Source: Podocnemis expansa (lineage: Eukaryota > Chordata > Testudines > Podocnemididae). Taken from it: a stretch of 64,000 bases of DNA. The notes beneath the pieces are model-generated. The model saw nothing but the letters and a program-made list of their open reading frames with translations, was not told the DNA's origin and ran no database searches. This document shows, piece by piece, positions 53,901 through 64,000 of this stretch; position 1 is the first letter of the stretch, and each line of letters starts with the position of its first letter. The DNA lies in the NCBI GenBank assembly GCA_007922195.1, contig ML681991.1:48521089-48585088 (forward strand). Reading direction: 5' to 3'. A program made the position numbers and the translations under genes.

Positions 53901-56900
53901 AGAAGTGATCCAGGGACTGCTTGCTGCCAATTGGCAGATGGCATACAGGTTACAGAAATTTCCTGAGTCTGGTATTAATGTTCCAGTGAGCCTGAATATG
54001 GCACATATGTGCCTCTAATTAGACTGTGCCTGATACTGGTCCTTTGAACCATTGCAAGACATATGCACAGTGGATGCTTCAAGAGTCACAGATCTGAACC
54101 AAGTAAAAATTACGTTTTCTGAGCCTGTGAGTTAAGACTGGCTGCAAAAGAGTGATCCATGGTCTCCTGGCCAGCAATGGAGATGAGATGCTTATCGCAC
54201 TTGGGCTGGGCTTATGCAATTTGATTCACACTAGGTATCCACTCATACAGCTGAGCCAAACCCTCACAAAGGACATTGAACTCAAGGAAAGGAAATCAAC
54301 AGGAAGTGTCTCCTCCTCAGCATGGGTGAAACCAGTACTTTGTGAATTTAAAAAAAAAAAAAAAAAAAAGGTGCTCATATCTTGATAGTAAATATAAAAA
54401 AATACCTTTCCCACCCCTCTTCTTCCAGTAGCATGCTCCTTTTCCCCGCTTACCCCAGCCACCAGCTGGGAAGAGGGGCTGCATACAGTCACATAAAAAA
54501 GCACTGGGTAAGAGAATGACATTTAAAATGATTTCTAGGAGATACAACTGAAGGCCCAGTTGTGCTTGCAGGATCTGATGAGAAGTTGGCAATAACCATC
54601 CAGGCTGATGGCACTTAGGAAAGACCTTGGGGACAAGCTGTCCTGCCAGATGTAGGGATGACTTGTCCTGCTTTTGCTTGAGAAAGCACCTTCCGATTTT
54701 GTTTCATGTGCCGTTATTTGCTTCCAATATTCCAGTTTATATCACTTGACTCTCAGAACTTTGGGCACCAACACAGACTCGTTTTCACTCCATATCTCAG
54801 CCAGGCAACTCAGCTGATGTTTACCAGTTCCCTTGGGAACTATCAAATCAACATGTAGATGCCCCATAGGGCCTAAGGCTGGGAATGGCATTGTAGCAAA
54901 CCTATACAGAGACAGCCAGCCCTGCAAGTAAGTGCTTTTCTTAATTCCAGAGGCTGGTTACTTGCCACCAAGTCAGCCTCATAGGAAGAGTGGGAAACAA
55001 TTCTTTCCTTCTGGCCAGGTCACATGAGGTCTCTGTGCTCCAGACTGATTCACAGGGTAAACTTCCCTCACCATCTCTCACTGCTGGGAATCCAACCTGA
55101 TCTCTGCCCCATCCAAGCCTGCCATTACCCACCTCCCACTTTGCCAGGACCATGCACTCGCCACATTCCCTACTCAGTATCCTCCACTCCTCCAGCAGCA
55201 CACCACATCACACCCATCTCCCAGTGTTGATCATGCCAAGATGGCTGGGAATCAATTCTATTCCCAGCTCTGGAACTAACTACAGAATATCCTCAGGCCC
55301 CAGAGCCTGCCATCAGTTGGGCAGTTGCTCTGGGATAGAGAGGGAGGACGAATCCTTGGCAGGTAACCCCGGAGAAGAGTCACTCATTCTCTGGGCAGCC
55401 CCTCACAGCCTGGAGTTAATTTGGTGGGCTTCTCTTTCCAGCCCCACTGACCAGCCAGTCAGGTTGCTCTTGGCTCTTGTCCCTTTGGCTGTGACCCATA
55501 GTTCAGCCCAAACCACAGGAAACCCCCCATCTGAAGGCCTTGATGTCAGGCCCTTGGTCCCCACTGGGAGCTCATCGCTGGTGTCCTTGTCAGCCTGCCC
55601 TTCTCCCCAGCCATGGGGAGGGTAAGGGAATCCAGACACTCACCTCTGGCTTCCAGCACAGGGACCCTGTTTTAGACCACTAAGGATCATCCCTTTAATC
55701 TCCTACTGCATCCCTGAGTCACACCTACCCAACCTTGCCTGTCAGAACCTATCCTGGTCCCTGAACCACTGTTCCCACCCTTGTCTTGCAGGTCCTTTCC
55801 TTCCCAGCAGGCTATGGAGGACCTTCTGCCAAGCTTCTCCTAGCCTCCTTGGCAACCCTAGGACTGCGTTCCCCACAGTTCTTCCAGGTCCCCAGTCAGA
55901 GCTGGGGGCAAGCAGGGTCATACAAGTTTTGCCACATGCCCAACTGCATTGTCCCTGGGCAGAGAAAAGCTCGTGACTCTTTGTTGGAGGTGACAAAGTC
56001 TATGAACCTCTTGGAGACAAAGGCCAGTAGGTTTTCCATCCATGGAGCTGGCCTCAGTTGTGATTCTACAGTGCCTCACTCCTGGCAGTCTCTGTGTGGT
56101 CGAAGATGGTACCTACCACTTGCCATTCAGCCACACGCTTGTAGGCAAACAAACAGGCCTAGCAGCCCTGCCCACACTTGAGCATTTGCCACGGAGAAGC
56201 CTAGAAAGGAGCCAAGGAGAAATAATTTAAAAATAGCACCAAGTACCCGTCGCTGATCCTGTTGACTGCAGTTTGCTGGGTAGAGGGTCAGTATCAGCCC
56301 ATCCCTCAGCTGGCTGACTCCACCAATCAGCAGGTAGCTCCCTGGCCTTGTAAACCAGATTTTGGGAGCACTGCATCACACTGGGTTGCGGCCTTCTCTT
56401 CCAGAAGGGCAAGGAGTAGTTTTATTCTAGGGACTGTCTGAGAATTAACTTCTAGGATCCCCAGCCTCCTCCCAAAGTCAGTCTTTTGAGTTATCTTTGT
56501 TTGCACAAGCCTAATTTGAGTTCTGCATATTGGCTCTGCTGTCCTGCCTCCCCCAGACTTGCCCCACAAACTAGGAACGTCAATAAATTGTGGAGGAAAG
56601 AGGCATATTCCTTGGGTCAGAACAGCACAGGCAAGTGCAATGCCCAGAGATCTATTAGGTAGGACATTAGGATGGAACATGTCAGTCTTTTCTGGGGTAC
56701 CCGGGCAGGAAAGGTACTTGCATGAGTCTAGGCATGTGTGTGATTTGATAGAGACCTTCAACTACCTGAAAGGGGTTCCTGGGAGGGATGGAGCCAGGCT
56801 GTTCTCAGTGGTGGAAGATGACAGAACTGTGGTCTCAAGTTGTTATACTGCTATGCTGGCAGAAGAGATCTTTAGCTGAATAGTTACATATGATTCAGAG

Positions 56901-56976
56901 CAGTGTCTTAACTACCAGTTCCTTATCTCACTATAAACTATGGTCTGTTAGGAGGCTCTGCATGCCAAGTGTTAGT
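53901..56976. other. no gene recognised; poly(A) tract at 54349-54369
   Basis: The longest frames (55152-55625, 55786-56181, 56327-56761) have no signal peptide, domain or repeat homology that I can see. A run of about 21 A lies at 54349. Confidence 0.35.
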
Positions 56977-56984
56977 GTCTAGGT

Positions 56985-57193
56985 CAGGGTCTCAAACATG
57001 CGGTCCACGGGCCGTATGTGGCCCCTAAAGCTATTTCCTGTGGCTCACAATGACACAATCATTAGCTATATTTGCAATATCCTTGTATGAAAAGGTTTCA
57101 GTGGTACGGCCCTCGGGCTAACATACTAACCCTCATGCGGCCCTCTACTAGTCCTCACGCGGCCCTCGTGGTGATTTGAATTTGAGACCCCTG
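56985..57193 (+). mobile_element. short hAT MITE (209 bp)
   Basis: Ends are CAGGGTCTCAAAC and GTTTGAGACCCCTG-like (tttgagacccctg), flanked by an exact 8-bp duplication GTCTAGGT (56977-56984 and 57194-57201). It is related to 11363-11532. The interior carries several 'cggccctc' units. Confidence 0.85.
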
Positions 57194-57201
57194 GTCTAGG
57201 T

Positions 57202-57828
57202 GGCCTTATTGGGTGGGCAGCTGCCCCCGGGGAAAGTGCCCCACACTGCTGCTGCTTTAAGTATCTCTGCTTTAAGTATCCCAGCTGCATGCACGTTCCA
57301 TTTGTGCACCAGCCAAGGGAGCAGTGGAGATCTGAAATGGCCAGCAGCCTGGCAGTAGATAACCAACAGGAAGGAGGTGGCAGGGAGGTTTCAGGGGACT
57401 TGGGGGAGGGCACAGGGTGAAGGGGGAGTGGGAGGAAGGCACAGGGGTGAAGGGGAAGCATCAGGAAGTATGTGAGGGAAAAGGTGGGGGGAAGACTGCA
57501 GGGGCCAGAGAGAGCAGCAAGTCATCCGCAGGGGTAAAGGGAGGAGGGCTGTAAGGCCATAGAGAGTGTCAGGGAGTTCACAGGGGTGAAAGGGGGGGAG
57601 GCCAAAGGGGGAGTAGTAGGGAGGCTGGGGGGGCAGGAGGGAAGGGGGGGATCTAAGAGGCTCTGCTGGGGAGAAAAGGGAAGGATGGGAGGCCCCATAC
57701 TTAACTTTTGCCCTGGGCCCTGGAATCCCTAAGCCTGCCTTTCCCAGAGGCTGGTAATGAAGAAAAGCAGTAGGCTAAACTACTCTGGTTAATTTTTCCT
57801 GATTTTCTGCTACTTAATCTTTAAAATT

Positions 57829-57830
<2 letters not shown>
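57202..57830. other. no gene; G-rich degenerate repeats
   Basis: From about 57360 to 57690 the plus strand is rich in 'agggggaagg', 'gcaggggtgaaggg' units, a degenerate minisatellite. Confidence 0.45.
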
Positions 57831-57831
<1 letters not shown>

Positions 57832-57876
<45 letters not shown>

Positions 57877-57878
57877 AA
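57832..57878. repeat. (GAAA)n microsatellite
   Basis: About twelve uninterrupted GAAA units precede the Penelope tail. Confidence 0.95.
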
Positions 57879-58460
57879 AGTCCTGTGGAACTTAGGCTAT
57901 GTCCACACACACATCATTATTTTGAACTAAGTTAATTCGAATTAAGAAAGTGTTAATTCAAATTAAGGGAAAGCCTGTTCTCGAAACAGCTGTTATTTCG
58001 AAATGGTTATTTTGAAATAAGGCCATTTGGACATGTTGTTTCAAAACAGTTGTTTTGAAACAATGGTGTTGTTCCGAAACAACATGCCCAAACGGCGTTA
58101 TTTTGAAATAACCATTTCAAAATAACTGCCATTTCGAAACGAATGGTGTTTAAGCTGTTTCGAAATGATGGTTCTTATTTCGAAATGACAGAGCCTGTCA
58201 TTTCAAAATAAGAAAACATCGTGTGGACATTCAGTTTTTTATTTTGAAACAACCAGTGTTGTTTCAAAATACAAGACTCGTGTGGACATACCCTTAAAGA
58301 CTAATAAATTTATTTATCACATGGGCTTTTATAGGAGAAAATTCCCATGTTTTTCTCCCACAAAAGCTCATGTGATAAATAAATTGGTTAGTTTTTAAGC
58401 ACCACAGGACTCCTTGTTTGTTTTACTGAACTAGACTAACATGGCTGCCCCTTTGGAACC
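57879..58460. mobile_element. Penelope tails head to head, left arm interrupted by a Harbinger MITE
   Basis: The minus copy is 57879-57894 plus 58297-58341, split by the MITE at 57895-58293. The plus copy is about 58342-58460 with 'aaagctcatgtgataaataa', 'ccacaggactccttgtttgt' and 'aacatggctgcccctttgga'. The arms match around a centre near 'attcccatgtttttctccc'. Confidence 0.8.
57895..58293. mobile_element. Harbinger-type MITE, 399 bp, nested in a Penelope tail
   Basis: Ends are GGCTATGTCCACACAC and GTGTGGACATACCC with TTA on both sides (57892-57894, 58294-58296). Removing it restores the Penelope tail order '..ggaactta|aagact..'. The interior is filled with TTTCGAAA, TTTTGAAA and TTTCAAAA palindromes. 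Confidence 0.9.
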
Positions 58461-59938
58461 TAGTCTTTTAAATTAACATTAGATTTAATAATAAAACAGA
58501 ACAAAACCAAGAAAAAGAAATCCACACTACTAGTTGCAAAAATTAACGCCCTGGTTGTTGTTTTGGGGAGGATTTTTAAATGCTGTTGGGGTGCCAGAGT
58601 TGTGGAATCCAAACCTTTAATTCTTTGGAACTGGAAAGCAGAGAAGATAGTGGTCTACATTGAAGAAATTTATAAATGTTGTTTCAGGCTATCATAGAAT
58701 CATTATGGGAAAGGATATATATCCTTTTACTGAAGACTGATAATTTTATTTCTCAAGCTCACCTTTATTCATAGTTTTAAATTAATATTAGTAACATCTA
58801 CTTACTTTGTTTCATCTTTGAAAATATTCTCGGGACCCTGTGTGCCTTCACTGTAAGGTTTCTCATGGCTATGGTGGTATACTCAGCTTATGTCAGGGAA
58901 GATAAGTTATGATGGAGAAAACTGAAACTGATCTAAACGGGAAAAAACAAGACAATGTTGGCTGAACACTTTTTTTTTAAAAAGGAAAGCTGTGTAACTG
59001 AAGAGTACATAGTGAAAATTATGACTCAGACAATTATTTTTTAATTTAGTAATAGAATTTTTTAACAGGATTCTAATGAAATTGCACACTTTTATGGGTA
59101 ACAAGAATCTACAAAGGGGTTATAGTTGGTGCTAAAAGAATTTGTTAAAGAGGGGATATTCAATCTCCATGCTTCAAGGATCTAGCCAATTTGTACCTGT
59201 TGGAGGTTATTTGGGAAGATAAGCCCAATCTCTGCCTTTCAGTGTTACTTACATCTTTCTCTTGTTCATCTAGTTCATGGCCAAGTCAGTGACAAGACAC
59301 TGGTGTTATTGCTAAATGCTTTGTTTCAGTTCTCTGTGTATACAAAGACCTCTGTAATATCTGATAAGTAATATATTTTTAATTACTTTTTGTTTGAGAG
59401 GCCCCTCAGGTTTCTTTGAAAATGCAATGTGTATAACATTTAATATTAAATTAAGAATTACATGGACAAAGCTAAAATGAAATGAGTGCTTTATGTGTTG
59501 AACCATGACATTTTGTATTTTTTCCAGTACTGAAGACAGTTGTTCTTCCTCTTTTCTTCTCCGTTCCCTCCCAAGAATTAGAGTTCACATTCACTGATAA
59601 ATGTTAAATAAAAGTAGCTTCTAACTTATGATTTACTTCAACAAAGCCTTCATTCTGCAATGCGTCATCAGTCAATTAGTTCTCAGTAAAGACCTAAGAG
59701 CTGCATGTTTTAAAAAGCAAAGTCATTAAAACACATCATGCATTGTTAAAATTTATTTGTAAATTGTTTGTTGGTATCAGTAAACATCATTTCTAGTTAT
59801 TAAAAATCAATACGCATCTCTATTTTATTCAGTCTCTTAACTAGGAGACTACACCCATTGTGACTCTCAAAATACTTTGTTATTGGAGGAATTTTAGAAA
59901 AAAATGGCTCTTCTTATCTTTTGGGTTGCAGACCACTG
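58461..59938. other. no gene; A/T-rich
   Basis: Only short frames without known domains. Confidence 0.35.
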
Positions 59939-60943
59939 GTCTAGAGCAGTGGTTCCCAACCAGTGTGCCAGGGCACACTGGTGTGGCACAGCAACACCCA
60001 AAGTGTGCTGCGAGCATCCCTGAGAGCTGGAGTTAAAGTTCCATCCTTGCTCAGCCCAGCCATGTGTGCTGTGCAGGTCTGGGAAAAGGCAAGGGTTAAA
60101 GTAAGGGGGAAGGCACTGGACAGTTCCAGGACCCCCTATTTTTAGGCAGGTAGTGTTCTAGCCCCCCTAAAAATAGAGGAAGGCACCGGAATGTGGAGTT
60201 CCAGGGATCCCCCTAAAAATAGCATGAGCAGCCAGAAAACAGTGTTTCAATGGCTCCACCTTAAACCCTGCTCCATCTTAAGCCCAGCCAGCAGAGAGCT
60301 GCAGGAGGCCAGCAGTTTGTGAATTTCCCCCTGCAGGGCAGAGCAGCTGGTGTCAGTTAGCCTGCAAACAGCCCAGGTAAGGGCTTGGTGGGGGAGGGCT
60401 GCTGGGGGTTGTGTGCGGCAGGTGTGTGTGTGTGTAGAAGAGGTGGGTGGGAGTGCATGTGTAGCAGAGGGTGTGTAGCTGGGGTTGTGGGGTGGCTGTT
60501 TGGTTGAGGGTTTGTGTAGCTGGGGGTGGGGTGGCTGTGTGTGGAGGGTGTGTGGTTGGGGGCTAGAGACCTAGTTCTGGCCCCTGCAGTGATGGGAGGG
60601 TCCATCACAGGCAGCGGGGGGTTGGGGTAGGAGAGGACAGGACCCACTGGGGTGGGAAGGAGCAGCAATGGGGTAAGGATTTGCCCTAGGTGGCAGGAAG
60701 CCATTGTGGAGAAGGGGGAAGTGGGGCTCCCCTGCCCTACCTTCTCACTCCCCAGGCTCCCCCCCTGCCCCTCCACAAAGCCACTCTTGTTCTCCCTTCC
60801 TCTCTTGCCACCCTTGTGCTGTTCCCTACATGGCTTCCCTTGTCCTCTTTTGCCACCCCTGCCCTGCCCCCAAACTCACTCCTGCCACTGCACACAAGTC
60901 CTGAACTCCCTCATTTTGCCACCCGTGCTCTGCTACCCTACTC

Positions 60944-61100
60944 CAATGTTCCCTCTAAGCTGGTGATGCAGCTGAGCAACTTATGGATGCAGCTGAGCAA
61001 GTTCCCAGGCCCGCCCAGGCCCCTGAGCCACTGCCCATCAGCTCCCCAAGGGCAGCCATAACTTGCTCAGTTGCGTCACCAGCTTAGAGAGGGAACATTG
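60944..61100. mobile_element. 157-bp hAT-type MITE nested in the composite hAT
   Basis: CAATGTTCCCTCTAAGCTGG and GCTTAGAGAGGGAACATTG are inverted ends. It sits next to the truncated end of the transposase remnant. No clear target duplication was seen. Confidence 0.65.
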
Positions 61101-61103
61101 TAT

Positions 61104-61398
61104 AGATTTGCTGATTGAGATGCCTCTTCAAATAGTCAATCTTCCATCAACTCCATGTCTTTCCTTTAGCAAAATCACAGCTTGTCTTGGCTTCTGCACA
61201 TGACAAGCATAATACACCATTGTCCTCAGAGGAAGAAAATAGCTGACCCAATTTGACATGCTGCACCTCTCCAGATTCCATAGTCTCAGTTGCAATTAAT
61301 TCATTTAGCCATGCCATCTTAAAACTTCCAATACCTTTATATTTCTTGACATCACTGCAATTGTCTTGCACCAAACTGTTGGCTGTACGCTTTGTCAT
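61104..61398 (-). pseudogene. hAT transposase N-terminal zinc-finger fragment
   Basis: From Met at 61398 the minus strand gives 83 residues with FKMAWLNELIATE (a segment common before BED/TTF-type fingers), then VLCLSCAEAK (Cys64 and Cys67) and KGKTWS. A TGA at 61147-61149 follows. In the same frame the sequence continues WKIDYLKRHLNQQ, which supplies the His part of the finger. So a single stop breaks the domain. The catalytic and dimerisation parts are absent. Position inside the composite hAT supports this reading. Confidence 0.6.
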
Positions 61399-62150
61399 TT
61401 TGTGTTATGAATTTGTGAAGCTGCTTTGTGGGACGGCTTCTGATTTTTTTGGTTGTCTGTAATCTCGGCTCACCTTTAGAAAATGGGAAAATATATAAGC
61501 AAATGTGTGAGAAATTACACAGATAAGAGCTGATGATCACCAATAGCCAAGAATCTTTTTTTTTTTTTTACAGATTCCTAATGAATATGCCAATTCTGAC
61601 TAGATCTCACTCACTGAACTAAATGAAGTCACCCTGATTTAGGCCTATATATTACTTGCGTTGATGTTAATTAAAGTCAATGTCAGTTTTTCCACTTTAC
61701 TTAAAAAGTTAGATCAGGCTTCCTTCTCTTTCTGCTACAATCCCCATCTACCAGTTTTGTGTTGTTCTTGTCTGCAAGCTTTGAACTTTCCTTTACCAGG
61801 TTCCAACTGAAAACAGAGCTGTGCTAAAAATACATGGAGGGGACACCTCCTCCTAAAACCATTGTTTATGGCACTTGGTAAAGATATCAAAATGGGAGTA
61901 CATGCAGTTTACCTATAATGTATTGTCAGGACCATTCACTTAAATGTGAGCACAAGGTGGGGTGTGCCTCTTGGATACCACAGAGCCAAGCATGTGTGAA
62001 TACCTAGTATAGTAAGCCATTGAAAGATCCTGGGATGGGAAATGCTGTAAAAATGCTGTGTGTTAATAAAGTAACATAAGGTTCTATACAGTTTTCTGTG
62101 TTTATTCTGAATCTTGTGTGGAATTTGTGTGTTGTGTCTACCTATCCCAC

Positions 62151-62341
62151 TGTTTCCCAACCAGTGTGTCACAGCACACAGGTGTGCCACAGAATTTTTT
62201 TGAAAAACTGCTCAAAGAGCTCTGGATTGGCTCATGAAAATATATGGCTTCATTTGGAAACTATATGGCAGTGTGCCTCAAATGAATTAAAGGTAACAAG
62301 GAGTGACACTGCAATGGCAGAGAAAACATTGGGAATCACTG
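62151..62341. mobile_element. short hAT copy nested in the composite hAT
   Basis: Left CACTGTTTCCCAACCAGTGTG, right AAAACATTGGGAATCACTG. Flanks acctatcc and acctatgt share 6 of 8 bases. It has the same ends as the host element, in more decayed form. Confidence 0.6.
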
Positions 62342-62449
62342 ACCTATGTGGCAGCAATAACTTGAAAAGGAAACAATACGTTTCCTTACACATCAACACT
62401 CCCCTCCCCCCCCCCCGCGTGGCATGAGCTTACCCCCGCTTCTAATCTG

Positions 62450-62690
62450 CCCCCAGCCCAAGACCCCCCACCCCGGCTCCTCCACTCCCCCACCTCTGCT
62501 CCCTGCCAGCCCCGCTCCTCCGGCTCCTCCACTCCCCGCCAGCCCTGATCACCCAGCTCTTCTGCTCCCTACCAGCCCTGATTCTCCGGCTCCTCCGCTC
62601 CACACCAGCCCTGATCGCCCAGCTCTTCTGCTCCCTGCCAGCCCCAATCCCCCAGCTCCTCCACTTTTGCTTCTGCTCCCCGCCAGCCCC
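62450..62690. repeat. ~33-bp C-rich minisatellite
   Basis: Seven or more units carry 'ccagccctgatcacccagct' and 'cttctgctccct'. This explains the proline-rich open frame here. It belongs to a hAT-type piece ending 'gcttagagggaacattg' at 62839, whose left end is not clear. Confidence 0.75.
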
Positions 62691-63012
62691 ACCCGAGGCT
62701 TCCTGGCGCTCAGGAGAAATTTTTCCAGCGCCAGGCATGGCTTGTGGCTGCTGGACCTGCGCTGGGGTCAGGGCTTGCTGTGCCAGTGAATGGCGGCAGC
62801 TGCGCTACTGCTCACTGGCGCAGCTTAGAGGGAACATTGTAAACCCCACATAGCAGCATTTCCAAAACACTGTGCCATCATGGTTCATGACTATTCATAA
62901 TTAAAGTTCATTTAAATATTCATGAGTTTTTTAATGGTTCTGTGCTTCAAAAAATTTGAAGGTATCAAGGTGCACCACGACAGAGAAAAGGTTGGGAACC
63001 ACTGGTCTAGAG

Positions 63013-63786
63013 TGAATGTGTGTGTGTGTTTGTGATAGTGTGTCTACACCCTGTGTGTGTGTGTGCTATGTCAGATTGCTAGTCTTTGTATGGATCTGTA
63101 TGGCTAGAAGTCTGTTTGTCCCTGCATGTGTGCAATCTGATGCTTTCTCACCAGCTCACCTGGGATCCCTTTCATCCCCAGATGTATACTGTTTAGGTGG
63201 GGATCTGGGGCAAGGCTCAGCTGCCTGGATACCATCTCCAGTAGGATCCTGGGCTTTTTCTCTCTCTTTAACCCTGAACAGCCTGTACCCCACTAATAAT
63301 GACTGGCAAGATGCTGACTTCAGGGCCAGATTCCACCCCCCCATCCACTGGTACCAGCGATGTAGCCCTGCCACGGCCCCCTGTACTGACAACTGTCCCA
63401 TTCACACTGCAGTGTCCCCTGGCTCTCACAGACTCTGGACTTTAACATGGCCCCAACCAGAGGCAGACCCAGGTTTGCCCATAACCCCCTCAGCCTGTGA
63501 GGTCCAAGGGTTCATCCTGTGCTACCCAGCCCTGCTGATTCATTGGTGTCGGATGGTGGTTGGGATGTCGCAAGCATTCAACATGATCTCCTCTGGCCTC
63601 TTGTGGTCTGGAGCAGGCTGCTGTCCCCGGCATGATGAAAACCTGCACTCACAGGGAAACCTAATGCAACCCTAGGGCCATGGTCTGAGGCTGGGGAAAT
63701 GAACAAAGGAACAGTGCTGGGAGAGTCCGACTTTAAGAGGGAAAACTTTTCCAGCACAAAATCCTTTAGTGACAGCTGGTGAGAGG
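63013..63786. other. no gene; (GT)n at 63018-63065
   Basis: A broken GT microsatellite is followed by sequence with one 219-codon frame but no domain, signal peptide or splice context that I can support. Confidence 0.4.
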
Positions 63787-63788
63787 GA

Positions 63789-64000
63789 AAAAAGGTGGGT
63801 TACTCACGAGTAACCGTCCTTCTTTGAGATGGGCTGCTCGGATCCATTCAGTAATAGGTGTCTCTGTGCCGGAGCGCCAGATTGGTCAGAAAACTTTTGT
63901 CCTAGCCTGTCAGGAGAGGGCAGGCAGCCACCGCCCCCTCATGCCACCCAGTAGCTATATATATGGCTGCCTCCTGGCCCCTCCCCAGTTCCCTGGAGTC
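63789..64000 (+). mobile_element. 5' end of a DIRS-type element, cut by the window edge
   Basis: 'gggttactcacgagtaaccg', 'tccttctttgagatgggctg', 'ccattcagtaataggtgtct' and 'gtcctagcctgtcaggagag' parallel 20325-20450 and the inverted right end at 35690-35725. The element continues past 64000. Confidence 0.75.

Larger units (their letters stand above)
59947..63004. mobile_element. composite hAT element, 3058 bp
   Basis: Ends are CAGTGGTTCCCAACC and GGTTGGGAACCACTG, a perfect inverted repeat, flanked by an exact 8-bp duplication GTCTAGAG (59939-59946, 63005-63012). Inside are a transposase remnant on the minus strand (61104-61398) and three smaller inserted hAT-type pieces. The size fits a once autonomous element that has lost most of its transposase. 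Confidence 0.85.

Noticed and set aside
55152..56761. Three frames of 130-157 codons
   Set aside because: No domain, no matching frame on a neighbouring exon, and overlapping frames of similar length on the other strand.
62424..62789. 121-codon proline-rich frame
   Set aside because: It is the ~33-bp C-rich minisatellite; no start context or domain.
63016..63675. 219-codon frame starting in a GT microsatellite
   Set aside because: The start is within simple repeat; no domain, signal peptide or splice support.
1..64000. CRISPR arrays or tRNA/rRNA genes
   Set aside because: Tandem arrays here lack unique spacers and occur in a vertebrate background; tRNA-like parts are only short SINE remnants.

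Overview
The window looks like intergenic DNA from a reptile, most likely a turtle. The evidence is the repeat mix: CR1 LINE fragments throughout, DIRS-type tyrosine-recombinase retroelements, Penelope-like elements, RTE/BovB-like LINE, REL-endonuclease LINE, and many PIF/Harbinger and hAT DNA transposons. The species call is inference from repeat content, not a database match.

I support only one host protein gene. It is a secreted RNase A-superfamily gene at 13979-14398 (+) with a single coding exon. A TATA box (13391), a short non-coding exon 1 with a good splice donor (13494) and an acceptor just before the ATG give the usual two-exon RNase A layout. The protein is open from end to end but looks catalytically dead. 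The equivalent of His119 is Leu, and only two of the four canonical disulfides remain. Cysteines have been lost in bonded pairs, not singly.

Layout: 1-5.8 kb holds CR1 pieces and an LTR-like repeat (copy A) carrying a GC-rich hAT element. 5.8-13 kb holds two Harbinger MITEs in opposite orientation, a second GC-rich hAT copy, a CR1 RT fragment, an intact C-terminal LINE ORF and Penelope tails. 13.4-14.7 kb is the RNase gene. 19-27 kb is a run of Harbinger, DIRS, Penelope, Harbinger and RTE elements. 27.5-32.2 kb is the second LTR-like copy (copy B), split by a 3.56-kb Harbinger element with a SANT/Myb-like gene and a transposase gene, both broken. 34.7-35.7 kb is the recombinase end of a DIRS element. 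36.9-53 kb mixes MITEs, CR1, a Penelope endonuclease with its 3' tail, and a partial Harbinger. 57-63 kb holds hAT elements, a Penelope palindrome interrupted by a MITE, and a 3.06-kb composite hAT with an exact 8-bp target duplication. The window ends inside the 5' end of another DIRS element.

The repeat families date and explain each other. Copies A and B of the LTR-like repeat serve as empty sites for each other's insertions. The Penelope tails share a hammerhead-ribozyme-like core and three times occur head to head as palindromes. The Harbinger family carries dense TTTCGAAA palindromes that decay mainly by CpG transitions. I saw no rRNA gene, intact tRNA gene or CRISPR array.
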